NCBI RefSeq assembly: GCF_010728725.1
Contig: NZ_AP022606.1
Coordinates: forward strand, 4,836,001 to 4,900,000
DNA: 64,000 bases
Source: Mycobacterium branderi
GTDB taxonomy: Bacteria; Actinomycetota; Actinomycetes; Mycobacteriales; Mycobacteriaceae
Direction of reading: 5' to 3'
Shown here: positions 40,985-49,056 of the stretch, one piece after another
How the letters are laid out: every line of letters begins with the position of its first letter
Numbering within the stretch: the stretch's first letter is position 1
The notes under the pieces: model-generated
Databases searched by the model: none
The model's input: the letters and a program-made list of their open reading frames with translations, nothing else
What the model was told of the DNA's origin: nothing
Made by a program: the position numbers and the translations under genes

Positions 40985-41587
40985 TCAGGCGTGTCTGATG
41001 TGGGGAACAAACCGGCCGACAGCTTCACAGTAGTCGCGGTAGGCCTGGCCGTGGACGGCGTTGAGGTAGGGCTCTTCGACCACGCGGACCTGCAGTTCGA
41101 TCGTGACCAGCAGGACGAGGAATGCCACCAGGGCGAGCGGGTTGGGGGTCATGAGGGTGATGCCGGCGGCGAAGATCAACATGGCCGTGAAGATCGGGTT
41201 GCGTACCAGCCCGAAGACACCATTGCGCACCAATGTGGTGGTTTCACTGGGGTCCACGCCGATGCGCCAGGACTCGCCCATGTCGCGTTGGGCGTAGAGG
41301 GTCGCGGCGATCCCGGCGACGGCGAGCACGGTCCCGACCGTCTGGATCCACAACGCATTCAACGTGGCGACTGGGGTGAGGATGCCGAGCAGCTGCAGCA
41401 GCGGTGCGGCCGCCCCGGTCGGGATGGCGGCAACGAATCCGGCGCCGGCGAACCATTCCAGCGATCCGGGCCGCCCGTGGATGCCACGGAATCCGGTCGA
41501 GCCGGTGTGGCGATATTGGGTCCAGCTGCGCCAGCCAAACCCCAAGACGGCGAAGACCAGGTAGAGGATGAGCGCGGTGATGGGCAT
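40985..41587 (-). CDS. Isoprenylcysteine carboxyl methyltransferase-like (ICMT/PEMT) membrane protein
   Basis: From ATG 41587 the product has 200 residues with about five transmembrane helices. The C-terminal catalytic region shows LVRNGVFGLVRNPIFTAML and RVVEEPYLNAVHGQAYRDYC, typical of the ICMT/PEMT fold with SAM bound between helices. Bacterial members are frequent in heavy-metal islands, but their substrates are undefined. It is divergent from the CmtR-like repressor and so probably metal-induced. Confidence 0.75.
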   Translation of the reverse strand: MPITALILYLVFAVLGFGWRSWTQYRHTGSTGFRGIHGRPGSLEWFAGAGFVAAIPTGAAAPLLQLLGILTPVATLNALWIQTVGTVLAVAGIAATLYAQRDMGESWRIGVDPSETTTLVRNGVFGLVRNPIFTAMLIFAAGITLMTPNPLALVAFLVLLVTIELQVRVVEEPYLNAVHGQAYRDYCEAVGRFVPHIRHA

Positions 41588-41675
41588 CGGGTGACGCTTC
41601 CTTCTGCTGTCGGGTCGGCCAACCGAGCGTGGCATCGTTTGTTGTCGATGTTGCCCGGTTTGACCGATCAGTAGT

Positions 41676-41691
41676 GATGAACGCTATCATC
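41676..41691. promoter_or_regulatory. Candidate CmtR-like operator
   Basis: GATGA (41676-41680) and TCATC (41687-41691) form an inverted repeat with a six-base spacer just before the GTG start at 41697, in the divergent region shared with the ICMT-like gene. Short arms make this tentative. Confidence 0.35.
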
Positions 41692-41696
41692 GTCGC

Positions 41697-42074
41697 GTGG
41701 CGATGAAAAGTGGTTCGGTCGATACCCCGGCGTGCGGGAGCCTGGATGCGGCGACGACGTTGTTTCACAGCCTCTCCGATGGCACCCGGTTGGCGATCCT
41801 GCGCCGCCTGGCGGGTGGTGAGGCTCGGGTGGTGGATCTGACCGGCGAGTTGGGGTTGGCGCAGTCGACGGTGTCGGCGCATCTGGCCTGCCTGCGGGAC
41901 TGCGGGCTGGTGGATTTCCGGCCGCAGGGCCGTGCCTCGGTGTATCGGCTGGCCCGCCCGGAACTGCTGGAGATGTTTCGGGCCGCCGAGGCGGTCTTGG
42001 AGGCCACCGGCAACGCGGTGGCGTTGTGCCCCAACTACGGCCACCCCACGGCACGGAAGAAGGCGGCGCGATGA
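41697..42074 (+). CDS. cmtR: CmtR-like ArsR-family Cd(II)/Pb(II) sensor
   Basis: The 125-residue winged-helix repressor begins at GTG 41697. C65 and C69 (HLACLRDCGLV) lie on the recognition helix and C111 (ALCPNYG) near the C-terminus. M. tuberculosis CmtR uses C57, C61 and C102 for cadmium and lead, with nearly the same spacing. The TGA overlaps the ATPase ATG, so sensor and pump are translationally coupled as in the CmtR-CtpG system. Confidence 0.85.
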   Translation: MAMKSGSVDTPACGSLDAATTLFHSLSDGTRLAILRRLAGGEARVVDLTGELGLAQSTVSAHLACLRDCGLVDFRPQGRASVYRLARPELLEMFRAAEAVLEATGNAVALCPNYGHPTARKKAAR

Positions 42075-44077
42075 GTGAGGCGTGCGGCTGCGGTGGCGAC
42101 GACCGCCCCAGCGAGGACGATCACGAACCCGAACGGCTCTGGGAGGTCAGCGAATTGCGCGCCGCCGCGGTGGCCGGTGTGGTGCTGCTGGCCGGGTATG
42201 TGGTCGGCTGGTCCGGCGGGCCCCGGCCGGTCGAACTCGGCCTGTATGCCGTGGCGCTACTGATCGGGGCTTACACGTTCGTGCCGTCGACGCTGCGCCG
42301 GTTGGCGCGGGGCAAGATCGGGGTGGGGACGCTGATGACGATCGCCGCGGTCGGCGCGGTGATCCTCGGCGAGGTCGGCGAGGCCGCCATGCTGGCGTTC
42401 CTGTTCTCGATCAGTGAGGGCCTCGAAGAATACTCACTGGCCCGCACCCGCCGCGGCCTGCGCGCGTTGTTGTCTCTGGTGCCCGATGAGGCCACGGTGC
42501 TGCGCGCCGGCACCGAAATCACCATCCCGGCAGGCGAGTTGGCGGTGGGTGACCGGATGCTGGTCAAGCCCGGTGAACGGGTCGCGACCGATGGCATCAT
42601 CGTTTCGGGCCGCACTGCGCTGGATGTTTCGGCGATCACCGGCGAATCCGTGCCGGTGGAGGCCGAGCCCGGCGATGAGGTGTATGCCGGGTCGATCAAC
42701 GGCACCGGAGTCCTCGAGGTCGAGGTCACCTCCACTGCCGCGGACAACTCGCTGGCCCGCATCGTGGCGATCGTGGAGGCCGAACAGTCCCGCAAAGGCG
42801 AAGCCCAGCGCCTGGCCGACCGCATCGCCCAACCCCTGGTCCCGGCGATCATGATCGTCGCGGCCCTCATCGCCGCCATCGGTTCCGTCGTTGGCGATCC
42901 TTTGGTGTGGATCGAACGGGCCCTGGTCGTGTTGGTGGCAGCTTCACCGTGTGCGCTGGCGATCTCAGTCCCGGTCACCGTGGTCGCTGCGATCGGCGCG
43001 GCCTCCAAGCTGGGCGTACTGGTCAAGGGCGGCGCTGCCCTGGAAGCTCTCGGTGCGGTCCGCACGATCGCGCTGGATAAGACCGGCACCCTGACCGCCA
43101 ACACACCGACCGTCATCGACGTGGCCACCACAGAGGGAGCGACCCGCGAGCAGGTCTTGAATGTCGCGGCCGCGTTGGAAGCGCGCAGTGAACACCCTTT
43201 GGCCGCAGCGATTCTCGCCGCCGCAGACCCGGCCGTCCCGGCGCAGGACGTGGAGGCGGTGACCGGCGCCGGTCTGATCGGGTATCGCGATGGCGGCCGG
43301 TTGCGGCTCGGGCGGCCCGGCTGGCTCGATGCCGGCCCGCTGGCCGAACGGGTCGCCGCGATGCAGGCCGCCGGGGCCACCGCGGTCCTCGTCGAAGACC
43401 ACGACACGCTGATCGGGGCGGTCGCGGTGCGTGACGAACTGCGTCCCGAAGCCGCCCACGTCGTCGCCCAGTTGCGTCGCGGCGGCTATCGGGTGGCGAT
43501 GCTCACCGGTGACAACAACGCGACCGCCCATGCCCTGGCGAAGCAGGTGGGGATCGATACCGTGCATGCCGACCTGCGGCCCGAAGACAAAGCCACGCTG
43601 ATCACTCAACTGCGCCAACACTCCTCGACGGCCATGGTCGGTGACGGCGTCAACGACGCCCCCGCCCTGGCCACCGCCGACCTGGGCATCGCGATGGGGG
43701 CGATGGGCACCGACGTGGCCATCGAAACCGCCGACGTCGCCTTGATGGGTGAAGACCTGCGCCACCTCACCCAAGCACTGGCCCACGCCCGGCGAGCGCG
43801 GCGGATCATGCTGCAAAACGTCGGCCTGTCCTTGGGTTTGATCACCGTGCTGATCCCGCTCGCCCTCACCGGCGTCCTCGGACTGGCCGCCGTGGTCGCA
43901 GTGCACGAACTCGCCGAAATCATCGTCATCGCCAACGGTGTCCGCGCCGGACGCACCAAACCCCTGGCAATCGCAGACCCGAACCGAGCGGCCGCCCCCC
44001 GACATTCTCAATCTGGGGACCGCACGTCACGGATCACCCCAGATTCAATGACAACGCGCATCCGCGGAACCAGATAG
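42071..44077 (+). CDS. ctpG: CtpG/CadA-like P1B-type metal-exporting ATPase
   Basis: Starting at ATG 42071 (overlap ATGA with cmtR), the protein has 668 residues. The N-terminus is short and metal-binding (SEACGCGGDD) rather than a full HMA domain. Visible motifs are AITGESVPVEA, the metal-site SPC (AASPCALAISVPV), phosphorylation DKTGTLT, SEHPLAAAI, GDGVNDAPALATADLGIAMG and helix-8 VAVHELAEIIVIANGVRAGR. SPC plus HE-type motifs point to the cadmium/cobalt/zinc-exporting branch. It would expel Cd, Pb or related cations across the inner membrane. Confidence 0.88.
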   Translation: MSEACGCGGDDRPSEDDHEPERLWEVSELRAAAVAGVVLLAGYVVGWSGGPRPVELGLYAVALLIGAYTFVPSTLRRLARGKIGVGTLMTIAAVGAVILGEVGEAAMLAFLFSISEGLEEYSLARTRRGLRALLSLVPDEATVLRAGTEITIPAGELAVGDRMLVKPGERVATDGIIVSGRTALDVSAITGESVPVEAEPGDEVYAGSINGTGVLEVEVTSTAADNSLARIVAIVEAEQSRKGEAQRLADRIAQPLVPAIMIVAALIAAIGSVVGDPLVWIERALVVLVAASPCALAISVPVTVVAAIGAASKLGVLVKGGAALEALGAVRTIALDKTGTLTANTPTVIDVATTEGATREQVLNVAAALEARSEHPLAAAILAAADPAVPAQDVEAVTGAGLIGYRDGGRLRLGRPGWLDAGPLAERVAAMQAAGATAVLVEDHDTLIGAVAVRDELRPEAAHVVAQLRRGGYRVAMLTGDNNATAHALAKQVGIDTVHADLRPEDKATLITQLRQHSSTAMVGDGVNDAPALATADLGIAMGAMGTDVAIETADVALMGEDLRHLTQALAHARRARRIMLQNVGLSLGLITVLIPLALTGVLGLAAVVAVHELAEIIVIANGVRAGRTKPLAIADPNRAAAPRHSQSGDRTSRITPDSMTTRIRGTR

Positions 44078-44100
44078 GCGGGTTCGGCGTCTAATCGGTT

Positions 44101-44223
44101 GTGGATGCTGAGGAACGTCAAGCGTTGGCCGATGAGGGTCTTGACCCCGACGACCCGCGGGTGCTGGAGGGGATTGATTTGGTGCGGTGGGAGTTGTCGC
44201 TTCTGCTCGATCAGGATGACTGA
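44101..44223 (+). CDS. Small acidic ORF (40 residues)
   Basis: GTG 44101 opens a frame ending TGA 44223: it begins VDAEERQALADEGLDPDDPR and continues through VLEGIDLVRWELSLLLDQDD. The composition is acidic and helical. It is 23 bp after the ATPase stop and overlaps the end of the convergent arsC-like gene by 13 bp. Its protein-like composition is the only evidence; no family is known to me. Confidence 0.4.
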   Translation: MDAEERQALADEGLDPDDPRVLEGIDLVRWELSLLLDQDD

Positions 44224-44630
44224 TCGGCGAGTTCGGCGGCGAGGGCCTGAACGCGAGTGTTGATGTCGTCGCGGATGATTCGCATGCGTTCGATCCCGTC
44301 GATGCCGCGTAGGGAGGGTTCGTCGGTGTCCCAGCGCTGGATGGTGGTGCCGGGGTGGTCGAGTTCGGCTTGGGTGCCGACGATGACGACCAGGTCCGCG
44401 TCGTCGAGCATCTGGTCGGTGAGTTGAACCGGTCGATGGTCGCTGATGTCGACGCCGATTTCGGCCAGAGCTTGTGCTGAGAGATCGTTGACGGCGGTCT
44501 TGGCGCGGGTGCCCGCCGAGGTGACGTGGATGGTTGGTCCTGCGATGTGGCGCATGAGTCCTGCTGCCATCACTGACTTTCCGGCATTGCTGACGCAGAT
44601 GAACAGGACGGTTGGGGGTGTGGTGGTCAC
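44211..44630 (-). CDS. arsC: Arsenate reductase, LMW-phosphatase fold with a CX5K loop (arsenate-mycothiol transferase-like)
   Basis: From GTG 44630 the product has 139 residues. The active loop reads FICVSNAGKSVMAAG: the nucleophilic cysteine and the Asn are present, but the arginine of CX5R is lysine. Corynebacterium ArsC1/ArsC2, which use mycothiol and mycoredoxin, have a similar CVGNGGKS loop as I remember. TSAGTRAK, the GVDISDHRP segment and LVVIVGTQAELDHPG follow. It lies last in the ars operon, 25 bp after arsN. Confidence 0.78.
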   Translation of the reverse strand: MTTTPPTVLFICVSNAGKSVMAAGLMRHIAGPTIHVTSAGTRAKTAVNDLSAQALAEIGVDISDHRPVQLTDQMLDDADLVVIVGTQAELDHPGTTIQRWDTDEPSLRGIDGIERMRIIRDDINTRVQALAAELADQSS

Positions 44631-44655
44631 CGGGTGTCTCCTTCGTGGTGGGCAG

Positions 44656-45159
44656 TCAGATGATGTGTGGGCTGCGCCGCTCCAGGAGGACGACGTCACG
44701 CCAGTGGCCGTGGAGTCGGCCGTGGCGCTCGCGCACCCCGACGACGCGGAATCCGGCCCGGTGGTGCAGGGCGAGCGTGGCGGTGTTCTCAGGAAACACC
44801 TGGCTTTGCAGTGTCCAGATTCCGGCGTTCTGGCTGGAGGTGATCACCGACTCCAGCAGCAGCGTCCCGATACCTTGGCCGCGCGCGTGCTCGGCGACAT
44901 ACACACTGAGCTCGATCACCCCGGCATGCACGCACCGTGAGGAGACAGGCGAAGCGGCAACCCATCCCATGACCTGTCCGCCAGGATCGGTGGCGACGAA
45001 GCGGTGATCCGGGAGGTGCTCGGCCTCGAAGGTTGCCCAGTCCGGAGCGTCGAGGTCGAAGGTGGCGTTTGCGGTGTTGATCCCGGCTTGGTAGATCGCC
45101 AGGACGGCATCGGCATGTTCGGCGGTCATCGGCGCCACCCGATGTTGACTGCGGATCAT
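44656..45159 (-). CDS. arsN: ArsN-like GNAT N-acetyltransferase (PAT family)
   Basis: From ATG 45159 the enzyme has 167 residues and matches the phosphinothricin acetyltransferase family: VAPMTAEHADAVLAIYQAGI, the acetyl-CoA loop ARGQGIGTLLLE and the ending HGHWRDVVLLERRS. In ars operons such enzymes (ArsN1) acetylate arsinothricin, an arsenic analogue of phosphinothricin, and confer resistance. That substrate is inferred from operon context. The longer frame to 45708 runs through arsC and is rejected. Confidence 0.75.
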   Translation of the reverse strand: MIRSQHRVAPMTAEHADAVLAIYQAGINTANATFDLDAPDWATFEAEHLPDHRFVATDPGGQVMGWVAASPVSSRCVHAGVIELSVYVAEHARGQGIGTLLLESVITSSQNAGIWTLQSQVFPENTATLALHHRAGFRVVGVRERHGRLHGHWRDVVLLERRSPHII

Positions 45160-45187
45160 CGCGACGGGTGCTTGTGCGGTGTGCTGG

Positions 45188-45856
45188 TCAACGGGTGACG
45201 GCGACGTTGAGGTCAGCAAGTAGCCGGTGGACGCGTTCTTCGATGTCGTCGCGGATCGGGCGCACAGCGTCGAGGCCTTGGCCGGCCGGATCGGGAAGCT
45301 CCCAGTTCTCGTAGCGTTTTCCGGGGAAGATCGGGCAGGCGTCCCCGCAGCCCATGGTGATGACGACGTCGGCGGCAGCCACGATTTCGTCGGTCCAGGG
45401 TTTGGGATATTCGCCGGTGATGTCGATACCGACCTCGGCCATGGCGGCGATTGCAGCCGGGTTGATCTCGTTGCCGGGTTCCGATCCACCGGACCAGGCC
45501 ACGGCGCGGTCACCCGCCATATGAGTGAAGTATCCGAGCGCCATCTGGGAGCGGCCGGCGTTGTGGGTGCACAGGAACAGCACGGTGGGTTTGCCGTCGC
45601 TGATCTTGCCCTCCACGCGGGCCAGGGCGTGCAGGCGTTGGCGGGCGAACCGTTCGGCCAGCAGCGGCAGGAAGTTGGGAATGGTGGCGCGGCCGGCGAA
45701 TTGGTCATACGACGAGCAGAGGAACCGTTCGATGGTCTCGGTGCCGAACGTGCCGTCGAACTCGCCGTGCAGCCGGGTCGCCGCGGTCTTCAAGGCGAGC
45801 TGTTGGTCGATCGAGAGGTCGTCGCGCAGTTGGTGGGTGACGGGGCTGTCGGTCAT
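45188..45856 (-). CDS. arsC: Arsenate reductase with an N-terminal three-helix domain
   Basis: The 222-residue protein has about 85 N-terminal residues forming a helical bundle (DQQLALKTAATRLHGEF, ERFLCSSYDQFAGRA) followed by an LMW-phosphatase-like domain with the complete loop LCTHNAGRSQMA, the WSGGSEPG segment, and MGCGDACPIFPGKRYENW where the second and third redox cysteines are expected. It reduces arsenate to arsenite for export by Acr3. The start overlaps the acr3 stop (ATGA). It differs clearly from the second arsC downstream. Confidence 0.87.
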   Translation of the reverse strand: MTDSPVTHQLRDDLSIDQQLALKTAATRLHGEFDGTFGTETIERFLCSSYDQFAGRATIPNFLPLLAERFARQRLHALARVEGKISDGKPTVLFLCTHNAGRSQMALGYFTHMAGDRAVAWSGGSEPGNEINPAAIAAMAEVGIDITGEYPKPWTDEIVAAADVVITMGCGDACPIFPGKRYENWELPDPAGQGLDAVRPIRDDIEERVHRLLADLNVAVTR

Positions 45857-46971
45857 GGGGTGGGTTCCGTTCTCGTCGTCGAGCCGTCGCTGGGCAGGTG
45901 TTGGGAGGTGTGGTGGTGAAACCGTTTACGCAGTGCCAGCGAGACGTAGACCAGCCCGACCAGGACCGGCACCTCGATCAGGGGGCCCACGACTCCGGCC
46001 AGGGCTTGACCGGAGGTGGCGCCGTAGGTGGCGATCGCCACCGCGATGGCCAGTTCGAAGTTGTTGCCGGCCGCGGTGAACGCCAGGGTGGTGGTCCGCT
46101 CGTAGCCGAGATCCAAGAAGGTGCCGAGCAGGTAGCCCCCACCCCACATGATCGCGAAATACGCCAGTAGCGGCAGGGCGATGCGGGCCACGTCCCAGGG
46201 CTGGTGGGTGATCTGATCTCCTTGCAGGGCAAAGAGAATCACGATGGTGAACAGCAACCCGTAGAGCGCCCACGGCCCAATCCGCGGCAAGAACTTCGAC
46301 TCATACCAGTCGCGGCCCTTGGTGCGTTCCCCGATGCGCCGCGACAGGTAGCCGGCCAGCAGTGGAATGCCGAGGAAGATGAGCACGGATTTGGCGATCT
46401 GCCACGGCGAGGTGTCGATGGTGGTTTGTTCCAAGCCGAGCCAGCCGGGCAGCACCGACAGGTAGAACCAGCCCAACGCCGCGAACATGATCACCTGGAA
46501 GATCGAATTGAGGGCGACCAGGACGGCGGCGGCTTCGCGGTCACCGCAGGCCAGATCGTTCCAGATGATGACCATGGCAATACATCTGGCGAGGCCGACG
46601 ATGATCAGCCCGGTGCGGTATTCGGGCAGATCCGGCAGCAGCAGCCAGGCCAGCGCGAACATCAACGCCGGGCCGAGCACCCAGTTCAACACCAGTGAGG
46701 ACAGCAGGAGTTTGCGGTCTCCGGTGACGGTGTCGAGGCGGTCGTAACGGACCTTGGCCAGGACCGGATACATCATGATCAACAGACCGAGGGCGATCGG
46801 CAGTGAAATGCCGTCGATCTGAACGCGTTCCAGCGCGGTGTTCAGGCCGGGGATCCAGCGGCCCAGCAGCAGGCCGGCGACCATCGCTGCGCCGATCCAG
46901 AGCGGTAGGAACCGGTCGAGGGTGGAGAGCTTTCCGACCACCGGCGGTGCGGCAGTCGTGGTGTCGGTCAT
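45853..46971 (-). CDS. acr3: Acr3-type arsenite efflux permease
   Basis: The 372-residue protein has ten transmembrane helices. The conserved GLARCIAMVIIWNDLACG contains the cysteine essential in Acr3 proteins, and AGNNFELAIAVAIATYG holds the conserved glutamate. Acr3 exports arsenite driven by the proton gradient. ATG 46971 overlaps the arsR stop, and its stop overlaps arsC, giving a coupled arsR-acr3-arsC unit. Confidence 0.92.
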   Translation of the reverse strand: MTDTTTAAPPVVGKLSTLDRFLPLWIGAAMVAGLLLGRWIPGLNTALERVQIDGISLPIALGLLIMMYPVLAKVRYDRLDTVTGDRKLLLSSLVLNWVLGPALMFALAWLLLPDLPEYRTGLIIVGLARCIAMVIIWNDLACGDREAAAVLVALNSIFQVIMFAALGWFYLSVLPGWLGLEQTTIDTSPWQIAKSVLIFLGIPLLAGYLSRRIGERTKGRDWYESKFLPRIGPWALYGLLFTIVILFALQGDQITHQPWDVARIALPLLAYFAIMWGGGYLLGTFLDLGYERTTTLAFTAAGNNFELAIAVAIATYGATSGQALAGVVGPLIEVPVLVGLVYVSLALRKRFHHHTSQHLPSDGSTTRTEPTP

Positions 46972-47351
46972 GCCGGCACTCCCGCCATGGTGTGAGCGGT
47001 GGTCGTTCCGAGGAGTACTGCCAGGCTGGCCAGCGTTTCGGGCACCACCGCGTAATACACCCAGGAGGCCCGGCGCTGCGAGGTCAGCAGGCCGGCGTCG
47101 CGCAAGACTTTGAGGTGGTGGCTGATGGTCGGTTGTGACACCTCGATGTCGGCGGAGATGTCGCAGACGCAGGCCTGGCCGCCAGCGTGGCTGGCGATCG
47201 CCGAAAACAGCTGCAGCCGCACCGGATCGGCCAGGGCTTTCAGTTTGACCGCCATATCGGCGGCGGCCGCGGCCGTGAGGGGTTCGTGCAGCAGCGCCCC
47301 GGGTGGGCAACACGCATCTTGGTCGGGCAGCAACTCCTGCGGTTTCGACAT
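46968..47351 (-). CDS. arsR: ArsR arsenite-responsive repressor
   Basis: The 127-residue winged-helix protein has the ArsR core LKALADPVRLQLFSAIASH and SQPTISHHLKVLRDAGLL. The As(III) site is suggested by ACVCDIS just before the recognition helices, and DACCPPG near the N-terminus provides a further cysteine pair. It is the first gene of the ars operon and probably autoregulatory; an inverted repeat lies just upstream. Confidence 0.88.
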   Translation of the reverse strand: MSKPQELLPDQDACCPPGALLHEPLTAAAAADMAVKLKALADPVRLQLFSAIASHAGGQACVCDISADIEVSQPTISHHLKVLRDAGLLTSQRRASWVYYAVVPETLASLAVLLGTTTAHTMAGVPA

Positions 47352-47352
47352 A

Positions 47353-47379
47353 CATCGATATTGATGGATGTCGAATCAA
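47353..47379. promoter_or_regulatory. Probable ArsR operator of the ars operon
   Basis: CATCGATATTGATG (47353-47366) is an imperfect palindrome directly upstream of arsR, followed by a second TTGAT/ATCAA pair up to 47379. The core CATCGATAnTTG recurs in front of the chromosomal arsM/arsR pair at 61774, suggesting similar repressor recognition. Confidence 0.5.
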
Positions 47380-47519
47380 TCGTCAAGGTGGCCGACGGTG
47401 AACAACACCCCAACGAATCGTGGCCGCGGTGGTGTGGTTGCGCTGGCTGCGCGGATGTGCGAGGTTGCGCTGCGTGTTCTTGGATCAAGGGCGGGTCGGG
47501 TCGTCGCATCGGGTTAGTG

Positions 47520-48347
47520 ATGGGTAGTACCGGTGCTCAGGATCGTCGCGCGGCGGTGTATCGGTGGTCGGGCTCGCCGGTGCTGGTGGTCGCGGCGGGA
47601 ATGGCGATCGGCGTTCTGGGCGGTCTGATCGGGTTGGGTGGGGCCGAGTTTCGGCTTCCGTTGTTGATCGGGGTGTTCGGTTTCGCTGCCTTGGAGGCGG
47701 TCATCCTGAACAAGGCGATGAGCTTGATCGTCGTGGTGACCGCGTTGCCGGCCCGGCTGGTCGCCGTCTCATGGAGTGATGTGGCCGGGCACTGGCCGGT
47801 GGCGCTCAATCTGCTGGCCGGCAGCCTGATGGGGGCTTGGGTGGGGGCGTCGTGGGCGACCCGGATGCGTTCGGCGACCCTCTACCGGGTGTTGGCGATC
47901 CTGCTGGTACTGATCGCGACAGCGTTGATCATCACCCACCTGGGCCAGCTCCCCGCGGTGCAGTTGCCCTCGGCAGCGCGGATTGTGGTGGGCATCGTGG
48001 CCGGCGCGCTCATCGGTGTCGTGGCGTCCCTGATGGGGGTTGCCGGTGGCGAATTGATCATCCCGACGATCGTGTTGCTGTTCGCCCTCGACATCAAAAT
48101 CGCGGGCACCCTATCGCTGGCGGTCTCACTGCCCACCATGCTCGTTGCGTTCACCCGCTACAGCCGCGACGCCAGTTTCAGCGTGCTGCATCACAACCGG
48201 CGATTCGTCATCCTCATGGCGGCCGGCTCGATCGCCGGGACCATGCTGGGCGGCCTGCTTCTCGGCGTCGTTTCCAGCACCGTCCTGATCCCGCTGTTGG
48301 CCGCTCTGCTGGTGCTGTCCTCGATCAAAGTCTGGAGACACCACTGA
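47520..48347 (+). CDS. TauE/SafE-family (TSUP) permease
   Basis: From ATG 47520 the product has 275 residues and about eight helices in two repeats, with GVLGGLIGLGGAEFRLPLLI and GVVASLMGVAGGELIIPTIV as the matching repeat motifs of the TSUP family. These permeases move sulfite, sulfonates or related anions. Being divergent from arsR it may be arsenic-induced. An in-frame ATG at 47364 would add a Cys-rich stretch (CGCAGCADVRGCAAC) but overlaps the operator. Confidence 0.75.
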   Translation: MGSTGAQDRRAAVYRWSGSPVLVVAAGMAIGVLGGLIGLGGAEFRLPLLIGVFGFAALEAVILNKAMSLIVVVTALPARLVAVSWSDVAGHWPVALNLLAGSLMGAWVGASWATRMRSATLYRVLAILLVLIATALIITHLGQLPAVQLPSAARIVVGIVAGALIGVVASLMGVAGGELIIPTIVLLFALDIKIAGTLSLAVSLPTMLVAFTRYSRDASFSVLHHNRRFVILMAAGSIAGTMLGGLLLGVVSSTVLIPLLAALLVLSSIKVWRHH

Positions 48348-48414
48348 CCGGCCCGATTGCGCTGAGGTGGCGGTACTGCGCCAGTCTCGGTCGGCGACAG
48401 CGCTCAATGTGCGC

Positions 48415-48452
48415 CGGGGTTGCCCATCATCACGGTGCGATGGGCAACCCCG
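48415..48452. terminator. Perfect 14-bp hairpin between convergent genes
   Basis: CGGGGTTGCCCATC (48415-48428) is complementary to GATGGGCAACCCCG (48439-48452) around a ten-base loop. It lies between the TSUP permease and the cadI-like gene, which point at each other, so it can serve both. Confidence 0.75.
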
Positions 48453-48467
48453 AGCCCTAACGAGTAC

Positions 48468-48956
48468 TCAGCAGCACGACGCGGCGCTGGCCGGCTGGCC
48501 CGCCTCGCTGGCCGCGGCGGCACCGCCGCAGCACACCCCGCCGGTGTCCTCGCCGGATTCGTCGAGGTGCTGGGGGCTGGTGCCGAAGGTGTCGGAGTCG
48601 GCCAGCACGGTGTAGACCTCCCATTTCTCCCCGGCCGGGCCGGTCACCCAGACCTTGTCCTGGGTGGCGAAGCAACAGGTGGTGCCGATTTCCTCGTCGG
48701 TGAACAGGCCCTCGCCGGTCAGGCGGGCGATCTCGGCGTGCACCTTGTCGCTGGACTCCACCTCCACGCCGAGGTGGTTGATGGTGCCACCCTTACCGGG
48801 GTTTTCCAGCAGCACCAGTTTCAGCGGCGGCTCGGCCACGGCGAAGTTGGCGTAGCCCGGCTTCACCTTCGCCGGATCGACGCCAAACAGTTTGGTGTAG
48901 AACGTGATCGCCTCATCGAGATCGTCGACGTTGAGGGCGAGTTGAACACGGGACAT
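48468..48956 (-). CDS. cadI: CadI/ArsI-family VOC metal-resistance protein
   Basis: From ATG 48956 the protein has 162 residues with a vicinal-oxygen-chelate fold (SRVQLALNVDDLDEAITFYT, INHLGVEVESSDKVHAEI). The pair GTTCCFATQDKVWV corresponds to the vicinal cysteines of ArsI C-As lyases. The C-terminus is cysteine-rich (GVCCGG and a final ASCC), probably an extra metal site. M. tuberculosis CadI (Rv2641) is cadmium-inducible and lies next to arsR Rv2642, the same pairing as here. Confidence 0.85.
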   Translation of the reverse strand: MSRVQLALNVDDLDEAITFYTKLFGVDPAKVKPGYANFAVAEPPLKLVLLENPGKGGTINHLGVEVESSDKVHAEIARLTGEGLFTDEEIGTTCCFATQDKVWVTGPAGEKWEVYTVLADSDTFGTSPQHLDESGEDTGGVCCGGAAAASEAGQPASAASCC

Positions 48957-48978
48957 GATCCACCTCCACTGGTGATGA

Positions 48979-49033
48979 GACATATATCGAACTGACGCGT
49001 CGACCTCAGAATGCCACCTTTTCGATATATGTC
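48979..49033. promoter_or_regulatory. Two identical 13-bp ArsR-type sites in inverted orientation
   Basis: GACATATATCGAA at 48979-48991 and its exact reverse complement TTCGATATATGTC at 49021-49033 lie 29 bp apart between the divergent cadI-like and arsR genes. Each gene start thus has its own copy, a clear two-site operator arrangement for the adjacent repressor. Confidence 0.75.
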
Positions 49034-49056
49034 AAGAGTTGTGGCAGGATGGGCGC

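Noticed and set aside
45160..45708. Upstream extension of the arsN frame
   Set aside because: It is out-of-frame sequence of arsC; the acetyltransferase begins at ATG 45159.
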